The notes under the pieces are model-generated. The model made no database searches, had not been told where the DNA came from, and worked only from the letters and a program-made list of their open reading frames with translations. Source: Vibrio mimicus (GTDB lineage Bacteria; Pseudomonadota; Gammaproteobacteria; Enterobacterales; Vibrionaceae). Taken from it: a stretch of DNA of 64,000 nt. The stretch covers positions 357,501 through 421,500 of the forward strand of contig NZ_CP077426.1 in the NCBI RefSeq assembly GCF_019048845.1, given 5' to 3'. Positions within the stretch are counted from its first letter, which is position 1. Every line of letters starts with the position of its first letter. Shown piece after piece: positions 28,132 to 37,999 of this stretch. The position numbers and the translations under genes are program-made.

Positions 28132-28761
28132 ATGAACAACAATCGAACCATTACACTGGCTTGGACTGGCGCTTCCGGAGCGCCCTATGGGCTGCGGTTA
28201 TTGCAATGCCTGCTGGCGGCGGATTATCGGGTTTACCTACTGATCTCTTCGGCGGCGCGAGTGGTGTTGGCGACAGAACATGGCTTGAAACTGCCCGCCA
28301 ACCCCGAGGCGGCGCAAGCGGTGTTAGTAGAACATCTGGGCTGCGCCAGTGATAAGTTGATGGTGTGCGGAAAAGAGGATTGGTTTTCGCCTGTGGCGTC
28401 AGGTTCTGCTGCCCCCAAGCAGATGGTGGTGTGTCCATGCTCGGCAGGCAGTGTGGCGGCGATTGCGCATGGCATGTCAGATAATCTGATTGAACGCGCC
28501 GCTGATGTGGTGCTGAAGGAGCGTGGACAACTGCTGCTGGTGGTGCGTGAAACGCCATTCTCCACTTTGCACTTAGAAAATATGCTTAAGCTCTCGCACA
28601 TGGGCGTGACTATCATGCCTGCTGCGCCGGGTTTTTATCATCAGCCACAATCGATTGACGATCTGGTCGATTTTATGGTGGCGCGCATTCTCGAGCATCT
28701 TGGGATCGAACAAGCACTCGTGCCGCGTTGGGGCTATGATCAACGCGCGCGCGGCGAGTAA
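28132..28761 (+). CDS. ubiX: Flavin prenyltransferase UbiX
   Basis: Makes the prenylated FMN cofactor used by the decarboxylase UbiD in ubiquinone synthesis. The 209 residues have the flavoprotein start [18 protein letters not shown], the SAARVV motif, the [12 protein letters not shown] motif and the C-terminal [22 protein letters not shown]. The ATG at 28132 follows AAGGTGAGC; a GTG two codons earlier is less likely. The gene follows mpl by 12 bases and may be co-transcribed. It is followed by the TPP riboswitch of thiB. Confidence 0.94.
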   Translation: MNNNRTITLAWTGASGAPYGLRLLQCLLAADYRVYLLISSAARVVLATEHGLKLPANPEAAQAVLVEHLGCASDKLMVCGKEDWFSPVASGSAAPKQMVVCPCSAGSVAAIAHGMSDNLIERAADVVLKERGQLLLVVRETPFSTLHLENMLKLSHMGVTIMPAAPGFYHQPQSIDDLVDFMVARILEHLGIEQALVPRWGYDQRARGE

Positions 28762-28827
28762 TGACATGGCCAGTCGCGATTTTCCGCTACTGGCTAATTA
28801 CAAGATTTCCCATTACAATCCAACCCA

Positions 28828-28946
28828 CTCACGGGGGGCCACCCATTCATCCGAATGGCGCTGAGATCAAGCACTGCTTGGGACCCGCAATGACTGCGAT
28901 GTTCGCGGTTGAACCTGAACCAGATAATGCTGGCGTAGGAATTGAG
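28828..28946 (+). ncRNA. TPP (thi-box) riboswitch upstream of thiBPQ
   Basis: The aptamer is recognised by the conserved CTGAGA (28861-28866) and the 3' half ACCTGAACCAGATAATGC - TGGCGTAGGAA. CTCA (28828-28831) closes with TGAG (28943-28946) as P1, and CCATTC/GAATGG (28843-28848/28853-28858) is a stem. An insert between the two halves contains a further hairpin (CAAGCA.TGCTTG), as is common in P3a-bearing variants. TPP binding would turn off thiamine transporter expression. No terminator with a T tract follows, so control is probably at translation. Confidence 0.95.
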
Positions 28947-29000
28947 CTAGGTTTGCAGAATGAAATAATGGACGATTCTCTGCCTCCCTCAAGCCTGTGC

Positions 29001-29018
29001 CGCTCATTAAGGAGAGCG
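29001..29018 (+). promoter_or_regulatory. Hairpin enclosing the thiB ribosome-binding site
   Basis: CGCTC (29001-29005) pairs with GAGCG (29014-29018), and the AAGGAG of thiB lies in the loop and the start of the stem. This is the likely expression platform of the TPP riboswitch, sequestering the ribosome-binding site when the vitamin is plentiful. Confidence 0.55.
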
Positions 29019-29022
29019 AGCC

Positions 29023-30015
29023 TTGAAATTTCAACTGACTGCGGTTGCGTTAGCAACCCTATGTGTTGCTTCAGCAGCCTCTGCTGCGCAAACCCTCACC
29101 GTTTACACTTACGATTCTTTTGCCGCCGATTGGGGGCCAGCACCTGCGATTGAAAAAGCGTTTGAAGCGCAATGCGGCTGCGATCTGCAGTTTGTCGCTT
29201 TGGATGATGGCGTGTCGATTCTCAATCGTCTGCGTTTAGAAGGCAGCAACAGCAAAGCGGATGTGGTGCTAGGGCTGGATAACAACCTTATCGAAGAAGC
29301 CAAGCAAACCGGATTATTGGTGACCCACAGTGTGGATACCAGCAAGGTGACTCTGCCCAACGGTTGGAGTGACAACACGTTTGTACCATACGACTATGGC
29401 TATTTCGCTTTCGTCTATAACAAAGAGAAGCTGGCTAACCCGCCAACCAGCTTGAAAGAGCTGGTGGAAAAACGTGATGATCTGAAAGTGATCTACCAAG
29501 ACCCGCGCACTTCAACGCCGGGACAAGGTTTACTGCTGTGGATGAAATCTGTCTATGGCGACCAAGCGCCACAAGCGTGGAAGCAGCTGGCGAGCAAAAC
29601 GGTCACCGTGACCAAAGGTTGGTCAGAAGCTTACTCGATGTTTCTCGGTGGAGAGGCGGATCTGGTGCTCTCGTACACCACTTCGCCGGCCTATCACTTG
29701 ATTGCGGAAAATGATGCACGTTTTGCCACTGCGAATTTCAGCGAAGGGCATTACCTGCAAGTTGAAGTCGCCGCCAAAGTCAAAAGCACTAAAAATGACG
29801 AGCTGGCGGACAAGTTCCTGCAATTTATCCTGAGTAATGAGTTCCAAGGCGTAATCCCAACGGGTAACTGGATGTATCCAGTGACGGCGGTTGAACTGCC
29901 CAAAGGGTTTGATACTTTGGCGGTACCCACACAATCTCTTTCCTTCAGCGCACAGGAAGTCGCGCAAATGCGTAAGCCATGGATTCGTGAGTGGCAGCAA
30001 GCGCTGAGCTTTTAA
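29023..30015 (+). CDS. thiB: Thiamine/TPP ABC transporter, periplasmic binding protein
   Basis: Periplasmic receptor for thiamine and its phosphates (also called tbpA), 330 residues. A signal peptide ends in ASAAS/A, and the mature part starts TLTVYTYDSFAADWGPAP, a typical start of this iron/thiamine-type binding protein subfamily. The frame starts with TTG at 29023, eight bases after GGAG; there is no ATG in this position. It opens the thiBPQ operon and is controlled by the TPP riboswitch. Confidence 0.95.
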   Translation: MKFQLTAVALATLCVASAASAAQTLTVYTYDSFAADWGPAPAIEKAFEAQCGCDLQFVALDDGVSILNRLRLEGSNSKADVVLGLDNNLIEEAKQTGLLVTHSVDTSKVTLPNGWSDNTFVPYDYGYFAFVYNKEKLANPPTSLKELVEKRDDLKVIYQDPRTSTPGQGLLLWMKSVYGDQAPQAWKQLASKTVTVTKGWSEAYSMFLGGEADLVLSYTTSPAYHLIAENDARFATANFSEGHYLQVEVAAKVKSTKNDELADKFLQFILSNEFQGVIPTGNWMYPVTAVELPKGFDTLAVPTQSLSFSAQEVAQMRKPWIREWQQALSF

Positions 30016-30024
30016 GGTTAAGCG

Positions 30025-31620
30025 TTGAATCGAACTCCTCAATTAGGCTTCTGGGTCGCGGCTGGTGTCGCGACCTTTGTCCTCGCGGCATTAGCGGCGC
30101 TGCTCTGGCAAGCGCCACCGCTCAATCTGAATCTTATCTGGCAAGATGCTTATTATCGGCATGTCACTCAGTTCAGCTTTTATCAAGCCTTCTGGTCCAC
30201 CGTGCTCAGTGTGGGGTTGGCAATTCCGGTTGCTCATGCCCTCAGTCAGCGCCGTTTTCCCGGTCGTGATTTACTACTGAAACTTTTCGCGATGACGCTG
30301 GTTTTGCCCGTATTGGTGGCGATTTTTGGCTTAATCGCGATTTACGGTAATAGTGGTTGGTTGGCCAAAATACTCCAAAGTTTTGGGCTTTCTCTGCCGT
30401 TTTCGATTTATGGTTTAAACGGTATTTTGCTCGCCCATGTGCTGTTTAACTTGCCTTATGCCAGCCGCTTGCTGCTGCAAAGTTTAGAAGCGATCCCCAG
30501 TGAGCAGCACAAGCTGTGTGCCCATCTCGGCATGAGTCGCTGGCAAAAGTTTAAGTGGGTGGAATGGCCGCGTTTGCGTCAGCAGCTGCCGCACGTTGCG
30601 GGCTTAGTGTTTATGCTTTGTTTTACTAGTTTTGCAACCGTGATGGCGCTCGGTGGTGGGCCTAAAGCGACCACGATTGAGCTCGCTATCTACCAGGCGA
30701 TCAAATTCGATTTCGATCTGCAAATTGGCGCGTTATTGGCGATTTGGCAGATGTTGCTGTGTACCTTACTGACTTTTACCCTGCAGCGTTTTTCGCATTC
30801 ACGCCCCATGAACAGTGCCGCGAGCAAGGTGGCTGAACGTTGGATACGTGATTCATGGCTTGCCAAGTTGTGGGATAGCAGTTGGATTATTGCGGTGTGT
30901 GCGTTGGTCTTGCCGCCATTGTTGATGGTGGTACTGGCTGGGCTGAACTCAAAACTAGGCAAGGTACTGAGTAGTGGTGATTTTTGGTCGGCAGTGAGTC
31001 ATTCTTTGCAAGTGGCGACCTTAGCCAGCAGCTTGGCACTGGTCAGCGGGGTGGCTATGTTACTGACCAGCCGAGCACTACGTTTGAAAGCGGCAAATCG
31101 ACGAGCCAATGGCGTGGAGTGGATCGCGACTTTAATTCTGGTGACGCCAGGATTGGTGGTGAGTACCGGACTCTTTTTACTGCTGCGCAATATCACCGAT
31201 GTGTTTAGTTTCGCTTACTGGATCGTGGTGGCGGTGAACGCATTAATGGCGCTGCCTTATGTGGTGAAAACTTTGAGCCAGCCGATGTGGCATTTGGCAC
31301 AGCAGTATGAATTGCTGTGTGCCAGTTTAGGGATGTCAGGTTGGCGTAGATTTCGATTGGTTGAGTGGCGAGCGCTGCGTAAGCCGATCTCTCATGCGTT
31401 TGCGATTGGTTTTCTGCTCTCGATGGGGGATTTAAGTGCGATTGCTCTGTTTGGTAGCCAAGATTTTCGCACTCTGCCGCTGTATCTCTATCAGCTGCTG
31501 GGTAGTTACCAGATGGATACCGCCGCCGTGGTTGCGTTAGCCATTTTGATCATGAGTGTGGGTTGGTTTTATGTGATTGAGCGGCTGTTTACCCAACGCC
31601 TGTTTGCCCAACACCGATGA
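30025..31620 (+). CDS. thiP: Thiamine/TPP ABC transporter permease
   Basis: Inner-membrane permease of the thiamine uptake system, 531 residues, formed by two fused halves each of about six helices. Each half carries the EAA-type cytoplasmic loop; the first is recognised around LEAIPSEQHKLCAHLGMSRWQKFK and the second around LCASLGMSGWRRFRLVEWRALR. TTG is used as start codon, with AAGG upstream, nine bases after the thiB stop codon. The stop overlaps the start of the thiQ frame. Confidence 0.95.
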   Translation: MNRTPQLGFWVAAGVATFVLAALAALLWQAPPLNLNLIWQDAYYRHVTQFSFYQAFWSTVLSVGLAIPVAHALSQRRFPGRDLLLKLFAMTLVLPVLVAIFGLIAIYGNSGWLAKILQSFGLSLPFSIYGLNGILLAHVLFNLPYASRLLLQSLEAIPSEQHKLCAHLGMSRWQKFKWVEWPRLRQQLPHVAGLVFMLCFTSFATVMALGGGPKATTIELAIYQAIKFDFDLQIGALLAIWQMLLCTLLTFTLQRFSHSRPMNSAASKVAERWIRDSWLAKLWDSSWIIAVCALVLPPLLMVVLAGLNSKLGKVLSSGDFWSAVSHSLQVATLASSLALVSGVAMLLTSRALRLKAANRRANGVEWIATLILVTPGLVVSTGLFLLLRNITDVFSFAYWIVVAVNALMALPYVVKTLSQPMWHLAQQYELLCASLGMSGWRRFRLVEWRALRKPISHAFAIGFLLSMGDLSAIALFGSQDFRTLPLYLYQLLGSYQMDTAAVVALAILIMSVGWFYVIERLFTQRLFAQHR

Positions 31621-31628
31621 GGAAAGGC

Positions 31629-32345
31629 ATGTTAACTCTAGAAAAAGTACGTTATGAGTATGAGCACGAATGGTTTGAGTTTGATCTGACGGTGGCCGAC
31701 GGCGCGATTGTGGCACTGATGGGCCCCAGTGGTGCAGGCAAATCTACCTTGCTGAGTCTGGTCGCGGGTTTTATCGAACCCGTCAGCGGCAGCATCAAGG
31801 TCAATCAGCAGTCGGTACTCGGTTTAGCGCCTTATCAACGCCCCTTTTCGATGCTCTTTCAGGAGCACAACCTGTTTACCCATCTTACCGTGCGTGAAAA
31901 CATCGGCTTAGGTTTACATCCTGGCCTCAAATTGAACGCTGAGCAGAAACAGCAAGTCGTGCAAGCGGCAGAGCAGGTTGGGATCTGCGATTATCTCGAC
32001 AGATTGCCTGAGCAACTTTCAGGGGGACAACGCCAGCGGGTGGCACTCGCGCGCTGTTTTGTGCAGCCCAATCCGATTTGGTTGCTTGATGAGCCTTTTT
32101 CGGCACTCGATCCTTTGCTACGTGAAGAAATGCTCGCTTTGGTGAAACAGTTAGCCAGTGAGCGGCAGCGCACTGTTGTGATGGTGACCCACCATCTTAG
32201 TGATGCGCGTGCCATCGCCAGCCAAATCGCATTTTTGAGCCAAGGTAAAGTGAAGGTGGTGAGTGATTGTCAGGTGGTGACAGCGCAGCATCCTCATCCT
32301 GAACTGGCTCAGTTTGTGGCGGCGGCACTGAGTGAGCCGAAATAA
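31629..32345 (+). CDS. thiQ: Thiamine/TPP ABC transporter ATP-binding protein
   Basis: ATPase of the thiamine importer with Walker A GPSGAGKSTLL, signature LSGGQRQRVALARC and Walker B WLLDEPFSALD, about 238 residues. I chose the ATG at 31629 (MLTLEKVRYEY), which agrees with the E. coli start and has GAGGAAAGG upstream; an earlier ATG at 31617 overlaps the thiP stop and would add four residues. Last gene of thiBPQ, closed by a bidirectional terminator. Confidence 0.95.
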   Translation: MLTLEKVRYEYEHEWFEFDLTVADGAIVALMGPSGAGKSTLLSLVAGFIEPVSGSIKVNQQSVLGLAPYQRPFSMLFQEHNLFTHLTVRENIGLGLHPGLKLNAEQKQQVVQAAEQVGICDYLDRLPEQLSGGQRQRVALARCFVQPNPIWLLDEPFSALDPLLREEMLALVKQLASERQRTVVMVTHHLSDARAIASQIAFLSQGKVKVVSDCQVVTAQHPHPELAQFVAAALSEPK

Positions 32346-32378
32346 CGCTGAGTGAACTGATATACATCGACCGTAAAG

Positions 32379-32407
32379 AAAAAGGTTAGCTTGCGCTAAC
32401 CTTTTTT
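32379..32407. terminator. Bidirectional terminator between thiQ and darP
   Basis: AAAAAGGTTAGC - TTGC - GCTAACCTTTTTT is a 12-bp perfect stem with A and T runs at each side. Confidence 0.94.
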
Positions 32408-32448
32408 GATGCTCTTGGTTAAAACGAGATGGCTTGCGGCCTCGCGTT

Positions 32449-33030
32449 TTATTCCGTTGAATCCAGATCGTCTTCACTCTCTTCTTCGATCTCTTGTTTT
32501 GCCAACATCGCTTCTTTCAGCAGTTGGAAGATCTCGCGTGAAGATTTCGGCGGCTTATTACCCGCTTTCTCTTTGGTGGCTTGACGCGCTAATAGACGCA
32601 GACGTTGACGATCTGCTTCTGGGTATCGCTCCATCGCCACTTCAATCGCGCTATCGCCTTCGGCAACGATGCGATCACGCAGTTGCTCCAGTTTGTGCAG
32701 CAGCGCGGTAGTTTGCGAATGTTTGTTGCGCAGTTTATCCAACGCCGTTTGTAGCGGTTCCGGGTCGATATGGCGCATCAGTTTGCCAATGTATTGCAGT
32801 TGGCGGCGACGAGCTTCGTTTTTGAAACGCTGCGCATCTTTAATTGCCTCCGCTAAATCTTCTGGCAGCGGGAATTTGGCTAACGCGGAAGGTTTTAACT
32901 CAACCAGCTCTTCGCCAAGCTTTTGCAGGGCTAGCATGTCATTTTTCATTTCGGTTCTACTGACCCAAATGATCTCTTCTTCCTCTTCCCAAGGGGCTTT
33001 TTGGTTTTTACGTGCCATCTTCTTCATCAT
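32449..33030 (-). CDS. darP: DarP (YjgA), 50S ribosome maturation factor
   Basis: A 193-residue acidic-basic helical protein of family DUF615, found with late 50S assembly particles. [26 protein letters not shown] and the mid-part [13 protein letters not shown] align with E. coli YjgA/DarP, and [14 protein letters not shown] is conserved near the C-terminus. Three in-frame ATGs lie close together at the start (33030, 33027, 33018) and none has a strong ribosome-binding site. It is divergent from pmbA, as in E. coli. Confidence 0.92.
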   Translation of the reverse strand: MMKKMARKNQKAPWEEEEEIIWVSRTEMKNDMLALQKLGEELVELKPSALAKFPLPEDLAEAIKDAQRFKNEARRRQLQYIGKLMRHIDPEPLQTALDKLRNKHSQTTALLHKLEQLRDRIVAEGDSAIEVAMERYPEADRQRLRLLARQATKEKAGNKPPKSSREIFQLLKEAMLAKQEIEEESEDDLDSTE

Positions 33031-33128
33031 GATGAGTTACTTATGTCGGCTATTTTAGCAAGAATCGTGGGGAGAAAGCGAAATTCTTGTTATCCTAATA
33101 ACATCAATAACCAATGGTTGAATGAAAT

Positions 33129-34472
33129 ATGGATGTAAAAGAGCGAGTTGCGCTGCAGCGTCAAGAGCTGGAAGCCGCGGTTGCTAAGGCATTAGAGATG
33201 GCTGCAGCGAGTTCTGATGCGGCTGAAGTGGCGATCACCAAGAGCACGGGGTTAAGTGTTTCGACCCGCATGTGTGAAGTAGAGAATGTTGAATTCAACA
33301 GTGATGGTGCACTTGGGATTACCGTCTATCGTGGCCAACGTAAAGGCAGCGCTTCAACGTCGGACTTGAGTGAAAAAGCGATCCAACAAACCGTGTTGGC
33401 GGCGCTGGATATTGCGCAGTACACCTCTGAAGATCCTTATGCAGGTCCTGCGCCGAAAGAATTGATGGTGCAGGATATTCCTGATCTTGACCTTTTCCAT
33501 CCAGATGAGCCGAATCCCGATGTGGCGGCGCAAATTGCCATTGCGGCAGAACGCGCGGCGTTAGGTTATAGCAAGAAAATTAAGCAAAGCGATGGCGGTA
33601 GCTACGATAGCCATTACGGCGTTCGTGTTTACGGTAACAGCCACGGTTTATTGGCTAGCTATGCCTCTAGTCGCCACAGCATTAGCTGTAGTGTGATTGG
33701 TGAAGGCCGCAACGGTGAAATGGAGCGCGATTACAGCTACACCGTGGCGCGTCACCGTGACGATTTATGGACGCCAGAAAGCGTGGGTTTGCAAGCGGCG
33801 GAAAATACGGTGAGCCGTCTGGATCCGCAAAAGCTGAAAACGGGTCAGTTTCCAGTGATGTTTGCGGCAGATGTGGCGACAGGCTTAATCGGTCATCTGG
33901 TGATGGCGATCAGCGGTGGCAACTTATATCGCAAATCGAGTTTCTTACTCGATCATCTTGGCAAAACCATTCTGCCGACGTGGTTCAATATCAGTGAGCG
34001 CCCGCATGTGATGCGTGGTTTGGCTTCCAGCCCATTTGATAGTGAAGGGGTTCGTACTCAAGATTTGGAAATCATCACCGATGGTGTACTAGCGACTTAC
34101 TTACTGACCAGTTACGCCGCGCGCAAAATGAACATGACGCCAACTGGTCATGCGGGTGGCATTCATAACTGGTATGTGAAATCGACTGGTCAAAACTACC
34201 AACAGATGCTCAAAGAGCTGGGTACCGGCTTGCTGGTGACCGAAGTGATGGGACAAGGCGTGAATGTGGTGACGGGAGATTACTCACGTGGCGCTGCTGG
34301 TTTCTGGGTAGAAAATGGTGAAATCAAATACCCTGTTTCTGAAATCACCATTGCGGGTAACCTCAAGCAGATGTTGCAGCAGATTGTCGCGGTGGGCAGT
34401 GATATCGAAACGCGCTCCCAGATCCAAACCGGTTCTATTTTGATTGAATCAATGAAGGTCGCGGGCGAGTAA
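33129..34472 (+). CDS. pmbA: PmbA/TldE, metalloprotease TldD/E partner
   Basis: A 447-residue subunit of the TldD/TldE protease complex, which degrades unfolded peptides, cleaves microcin precursors and participates in CcdA turnover. Typical segments are [19 protein letters not shown], the central [13 protein letters not shown] region and [33 protein letters not shown]. TldE itself lacks the HExxxH metal motif present in TldD, and this protein also shows none. It starts at 33129 with only weak purine content before it and is followed by a terminator. Confidence 0.95.
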   Translation: MDVKERVALQRQELEAAVAKALEMAAASSDAAEVAITKSTGLSVSTRMCEVENVEFNSDGALGITVYRGQRKGSASTSDLSEKAIQQTVLAALDIAQYTSEDPYAGPAPKELMVQDIPDLDLFHPDEPNPDVAAQIAIAAERAALGYSKKIKQSDGGSYDSHYGVRVYGNSHGLLASYASSRHSISCSVIGEGRNGEMERDYSYTVARHRDDLWTPESVGLQAAENTVSRLDPQKLKTGQFPVMFAADVATGLIGHLVMAISGGNLYRKSSFLLDHLGKTILPTWFNISERPHVMRGLASSPFDSEGVRTQDLEIITDGVLATYLLTSYAARKMNMTPTGHAGGIHNWYVKSTGQNYQQMLKELGTGLLVTEVMGQGVNVVTGDYSRGAAGFWVENGEIKYPVSEITIAGNLKQMLQQIVAVGSDIETRSQIQTGSILIESMKVAGE

Positions 34473-34490
34473 GCTCTGAGCCATTGAATG

Positions 34491-34517
34491 AAAAAGCCGA
34501 CAGAAAGTCGGCTTTTT
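34491..34517. terminator. Bidirectional terminator between pmbA and mgtE
   Basis: AAAAAGCCGAC - AGAAA - GTCGGCTTTTT forms an 11-bp stem with A and T runs, between two convergent genes. Confidence 0.93.
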
Positions 34518-34544
34518 TGTCGAATCAATTTGGGAAATCGGACA

Positions 34545-35906
34545 TTAACTGGCCAGCAGCAAAGTGGCTAGACCGAGAAAGACGGATAAACCAATCACAT
34601 CCGTGACAGTGGTCAGTGCCATACCGCCGGCAAGAGCGGGATCGATATTCATCTTTTTCAGCAGAATAGGGATGCTTACCCCAGCAATACCTGCCACGAT
34701 GAGGTTGGTCATCATCGCCGCGGAAATGATCCCGCCGAGCATCCATTCACCTTTCCAAACCACCACGATGGCACCGATGATCAATGCCCACATGATCCCG
34801 TTGAGTAGACCGATGGCAGCTTCTTTCATCAGAAGTTCGCGCTTGTTACTGTCACCGATATGGCCCAGTGCCAGCCCACGAATCACCAGAGCCACGGTTT
34901 GGTTACCGGCTACGCCGCCCATGGAGGGCACTATGGTCATCAGCACAGCAACCGCGGCCATTTGCTCGAGTGTGGCTTCAAACATGTTAGAAACCGAAGC
35001 CGCGGCAAGGGCGGCCAGTACGTTGGCACCGAGCCAAATACTGCGTTTACGCGCAGATTTGACGACAGGGGCGAAGGTATCTTCGTCATCATCCATGCCC
35101 GCCATACTCATCATTGAGTGTTCGGCGTCTTCACGGATGATATCGACCACGTCATCGATGGTGATTCGGCCAACCAGATGTTGGTTTTCATCCACCACAG
35201 GTGCAGAAACCCAGTTACGACGCTCGAACAGATTGGCGATATCGGAGTCTTTCATATCCACTTTGATCGCTTCATCCGCATCGTCCATCACTTCGCTGAC
35301 CGGCACATCCGGTTGGGTGGTGAGTAGAGTGACGAGGGAAAGATGACCAATAAGTTTACTTTCATCATCAATCACATACAGCGCATCGGTGGCTTCCGGC
35401 AGTTCCCCTTTCATACGCAGATAACGCAGTACAACATCGACATCTACATCGGCACGAATGGTGATCACGTCGGTGTTCATCAGGCCGCCGGCGGTATCTT
35501 CCGGATAGGAAAGTGCGGTTTCTACCCGCATACGATCCGCGGCATCCATTTGGGACAGAACTTCGCGTGACACATCATCCGGCAAGCTACGCAATACGTA
35601 GGCGACATCATCGATGTCCATACCTTCGGTTGCTTCGGCGAGCTTCTCCGGTGCCATTTTCGACACCAGTGCATCCTTAACGTCTTCATTCAGCTCATCA
35701 AGGATTTCACCATAATCTTCTGGATCAGTTAGTTGCCACAATACCTCACGCGCTTTACGTGGTGAGGCTTCCAGCAGATGAGCAATATCTTCTGGCTCCA
35801 TGTCCTGCAGTTGGCGGCGGACATGAACAAAGCGGCCATTATCTAAGGCTTCAGTGATTTCTTGGAGGGTGAGGTGAGCTTGGTCAAATTCGATCTGCTC
35901 GGCCAT
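34545..35906 (-). CDS. mgtE: Magnesium transporter MgtE
   Basis: Inner-membrane Mg2+ channel/transporter, 453 residues. The N-terminal superhelical domain (about 1-130), two CBS domains (about 135-255) and the C-terminal membrane part with five helices follow the standard MgtE order. TLLTTQPDVPVSEVMDD and the RITIDDVVDIIREDAEH segment identify the CBS part; VAVLMTIVPSMGGVAGNQTVALVIRGLALG is the pore signature with the PxxGG.xGNQ motif. The CBS and N domains close the channel when intracellular Mg2+ is high. It is not obviously linked to npr, which lies 171 bp away on the same strand. Confidence 0.95.
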   Translation of the reverse strand: MAEQIEFDQAHLTLQEITEALDNGRFVHVRRQLQDMEPEDIAHLLEASPRKAREVLWQLTDPEDYGEILDELNEDVKDALVSKMAPEKLAEATEGMDIDDVAYVLRSLPDDVSREVLSQMDAADRMRVETALSYPEDTAGGLMNTDVITIRADVDVDVVLRYLRMKGELPEATDALYVIDDESKLIGHLSLVTLLTTQPDVPVSEVMDDADEAIKVDMKDSDIANLFERRNWVSAPVVDENQHLVGRITIDDVVDIIREDAEHSMMSMAGMDDDEDTFAPVVKSARKRSIWLGANVLAALAAASVSNMFEATLEQMAAVAVLMTIVPSMGGVAGNQTVALVIRGLALGHIGDSNKRELLMKEAAIGLLNGIMWALIIGAIVVVWKGEWMLGGIISAAMMTNLIVAGIAGVSIPILLKKMNIDPALAGGMALTTVTDVIGLSVFLGLATLLLAS

Positions 35907-36077
35907 GGCTTCCCCCTAGGTTGGAATTGGAATAATGGTCAGCATGGTAACTTAATTTACCTGCTTGTTTAATAAGATCTTAGTAAGGAAGACAGATTTC
36001 TTTACTCTTCTTTGCCACGATTGGCCAAGTGGGTAGTGAAGATCGATAAGGTGCTAGTAAAGAGTAAGTCGATAGCC

Positions 36078-36356
36078 TTACTCATCCTCATCAAATTTCT
36101 GTTCGATAAGCTGACAAACAGCCTGTAGTGCTTGCTCTGCTTGCGAACCGTTAGCAGAAATTACCACGTTCTGCCCTTGTGCCGATTCCAACATCAGTAA
36201 CCCCATCACGCTATCGGCGGTCGCTTCACGGCCATCTTGGCTTTGTACGGTCAGCACGGCATCAAACGACTGAGCTAATTGCACCAATTTGACGGCTGCG
36301 CGAGCATGCAGGCCAAGGCGGTTTTGGATGAGAACGGTTTGGCTCAACTGCGGCAT
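36078..36356 (-). CDS. npr: NPr, HPr-like phosphocarrier of the nitrogen PTS
   Basis: A 92-residue HPr-family protein (PtsO) carrying phosphate from EI-Ntr to PtsN. The active site [17 protein letters not shown] places the phosphorylated His at residue 17; the serine-site region is [14 protein letters not shown] precedes the ATG. It follows rapZ by nine bases and ends the rpoN-hpf-ptsN-rapZ-npr run. Confidence 0.95.
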   Translation of the reverse strand: MPQLSQTVLIQNRLGLHARAAVKLVQLAQSFDAVLTVQSQDGREATADSVMGLLMLESAQGQNVVISANGSQAEQALQAVCQLIEQKFDEDE

Positions 36357-36365
36357 GGTGAACTC

Positions 36366-37226
36366 CTAGGATTGTTGTTTTTCCAATGAAGTATGGCGGA
36401 TTTGTACCTGATGACCAAGCTGTGCAAAGTATTCACCAAGCTGTTGAGTGAGATAGACTGAGCGATGCTTACCACCGGTACAACCAATGGCAATGGTCAG
36501 ATAGCTGCGATTGTTTTTCTCCAGCATGGGCAGCCAGTATTCAAAGAATTTTTGGATCTGCTGTTTAAGTTCCATCACTTCACTATGACCTTCCAAGAAG
36601 GATTTGATTGGGGCATCCAGTCCCGTCAGTGGGCGTAGATCCGGCTCCCAGTGCGGATTTGGCAAAAAGCGCACATCGAACACGTAATCGGCATCGCTCG
36701 GTAAACCGTACTTAAAGCCAAACGATTGAAACACCATCACCAAATCTTTGCGTTCACGGCCCTCAATGCGCATACGCACTGTTTCGCTCAGTTCATGTAG
36801 TGATTGGTTACTGCTATCGAGTAGCAGATCAGCTTGTTCTTTGAGTGGGCCGAGTAGCTGCTTTTCTAACTCTATCGCTTGTGCAAGAGTGGGTTTGCTT
36901 TGACTCAGAGAGAGGGGATGAATGCGCCGTGTTTCGCTATAGCGTTTGAGCAAGGTCTCTTTGTTGGCATCAAGGAACAACATGCTCACATCATTGTTTT
37001 GTTTGAGCTGAGCGAGCACGTCTTGCACTAAGCCGGGTTCTTTGGGCAAGTTACGTATATCAATGCTGACGGCCACGTTCTGCTGACTGCCTTGTACCGA
37101 TTGGATAAAAGCGGGCAACAGACTTACTGGCAGGTTATCAACACAGTAGTAACCTAGGTCTTCCAGTACCCGAAGAGCGACGCTCTTTCCGGCTCCCGAC
37201 TGTCCGCTGACCACGATCAAACGCAT
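36366..37226 (-). CDS. rapZ: RapZ, RNase adapter protein
   Basis: A 286-residue protein that in E. coli guides RNase E to the sRNA GlmZ and so controls glucosamine-6-phosphate synthase. The N-terminal part has Walker A GQSGAGKS at residues 8-15, and the C-terminal part has [15 protein letters not shown], the conserved RNA-binding/dinucleotide signature. Between ptsN and npr on the minus strand, as in E. coli, it is co-transcribed with them. Confidence 0.96.
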   Translation of the reverse strand: MRLIVVSGQSGAGKSVALRVLEDLGYYCVDNLPVSLLPAFIQSVQGSQQNVAVSIDIRNLPKEPGLVQDVLAQLKQNNDVSMLFLDANKETLLKRYSETRRIHPLSLSQSKPTLAQAIELEKQLLGPLKEQADLLLDSSNQSLHELSETVRMRIEGRERKDLVMVFQSFGFKYGLPSDADYVFDVRFLPNPHWEPDLRPLTGLDAPIKSFLEGHSEVMELKQQIQKFFEYWLPMLEKNNRSYLTIAIGCTGGKHRSVYLTQQLGEYFAQLGHQVQIRHTSLEKQQS

Positions 37227-37238
37227 TGTGTTTGCCTG

Positions 37239-37685
37239 CTATTGGTTAACCATGATGTTATACAGCTCTTGATCGCTTTCTGCATTGCGAAGCTGCTTGA
37301 GGATCTGCTTATCGTTGAGGCGTTCTGCCATACAAGCGAGGGTTTTTAAATGCTCTTTGCATTGATCTTCAGGAACCAAAAGAGCAAATAAGAGATCGAC
37401 TGGACGATTATCAATCGAATCAAATTCAATCGGTTCTTCACATTGCACTAGCACTGCGACGGCTTTTTCGCTGTCGGACATGCGTGCGTGGGGGATGGCG
37501 ATCCCGTTGCCAATACCAGTACTGCCCATTTTTTCGCGGCTTAACATGCACTCGAACAGTTCGGTGGCATTTTGGCCAGTGTGAAGGGCAGCGATTTCGC
37601 TGATGATTTCTAGTGCTCGTTTTTTACTAGAACATTGGACTGCACTTTTGGTGCAGTCCAATGAAAGTACTTCGCTCAATTGCAT
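37239..37685 (-). CDS. ptsN: PtsN (EIIA-Ntr), nitrogen regulatory phosphotransferase protein
   Basis: Terminal phospho-acceptor of the nitrogen PTS, 148 residues, affecting potassium transport and stress responses. The phosphorylated His66 lies in the signature GIGNGIAIPHAR. The last three residues (MVNQ) end just after the rapZ start region, and the hpf stop is only two bases upstream, so hpf, ptsN and rapZ are tightly coupled. Confidence 0.96.
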   Translation of the reverse strand: MQLSEVLSLDCTKSAVQCSSKKRALEIISEIAALHTGQNATELFECMLSREKMGSTGIGNGIAIPHARMSDSEKAVAVLVQCEEPIEFDSIDNRPVDLLFALLVPEDQCKEHLKTLACMAERLNDKQILKQLRNAESDQELYNIMVNQ

Positions 37686-37687
37686 GA

Positions 37688-37975
37688 TTAATGACTACTT
37701 AGCTTTTCTTTATGCTTATTTAGTTGTCGAACCAATTTATCCACCACACTATCGATGGCGGCATACATGTTTTCATCGTCCGCGTGGGCGTGAATTTCTG
37801 CTTGGTTTACGTGGAGCGTAGCTTCGGCGATCTGACGCAGTTTTTCAACACGTAAAATGACTTGAACGTGATTAATGTGGTCGAAAAAACGCTCAAGTTT
37901 GTCAAATTTGGAGTGAACATAGTCTTGCATTGAATCGGTAAGATCAATGTGGTGGCCTTGAATGTTGATTTGCAT
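37688..37975 (-). CDS. hpf: Hpf, ribosome hibernation promoting factor (short form)
   Basis: A 95-residue ribosome hibernation factor of the YhbH/HPF short type, made in stationary phase to help form 100S ribosomes. Features are MQINIQGHHIDLTDSMQDYV at the start, then RVEKLRQIAEATLHVNQAEIHAHADDENMYAAIDSVVDKLVRQLNKHKEK, here broken by short known conserved blocks. AGGAAA precedes the ATG. It follows rpoN by 24 bases. Confidence 0.94.
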   Translation of the reverse strand: MQINIQGHHIDLTDSMQDYVHSKFDKLERFFDHINHVQVILRVEKLRQIAEATLHVNQAEIHAHADDENMYAAIDSVVDKLVRQLNKHKEKLSSH

Positions 37976-37999
37976 AGACTTTCCTTCTCTAGTTTAGGC

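Noticed and set aside
28761..29153. Plus-strand 130-codon ORF across the TPP riboswitch
   Set aside because: It overlaps the aptamer and the thiB start in another frame; the RNA element and thiB explain the sequence.
34564..35346. Plus-strand 260-codon ORF opposite mgtE
   Set aside because: It is a mirror of a high-confidence transporter gene, with low-complexity Ser/Thr/Arg-rich translation and no start signals.
35991..36020. Near-palindrome AGTAAGGAA ... TTTCTTTACT between mgtE and npr, considered as a magnesium-responsive element
   Set aside because: The stem is AT-rich and imperfect and lies upstream of mgtE without similarity to known Mg2+ riboswitches.
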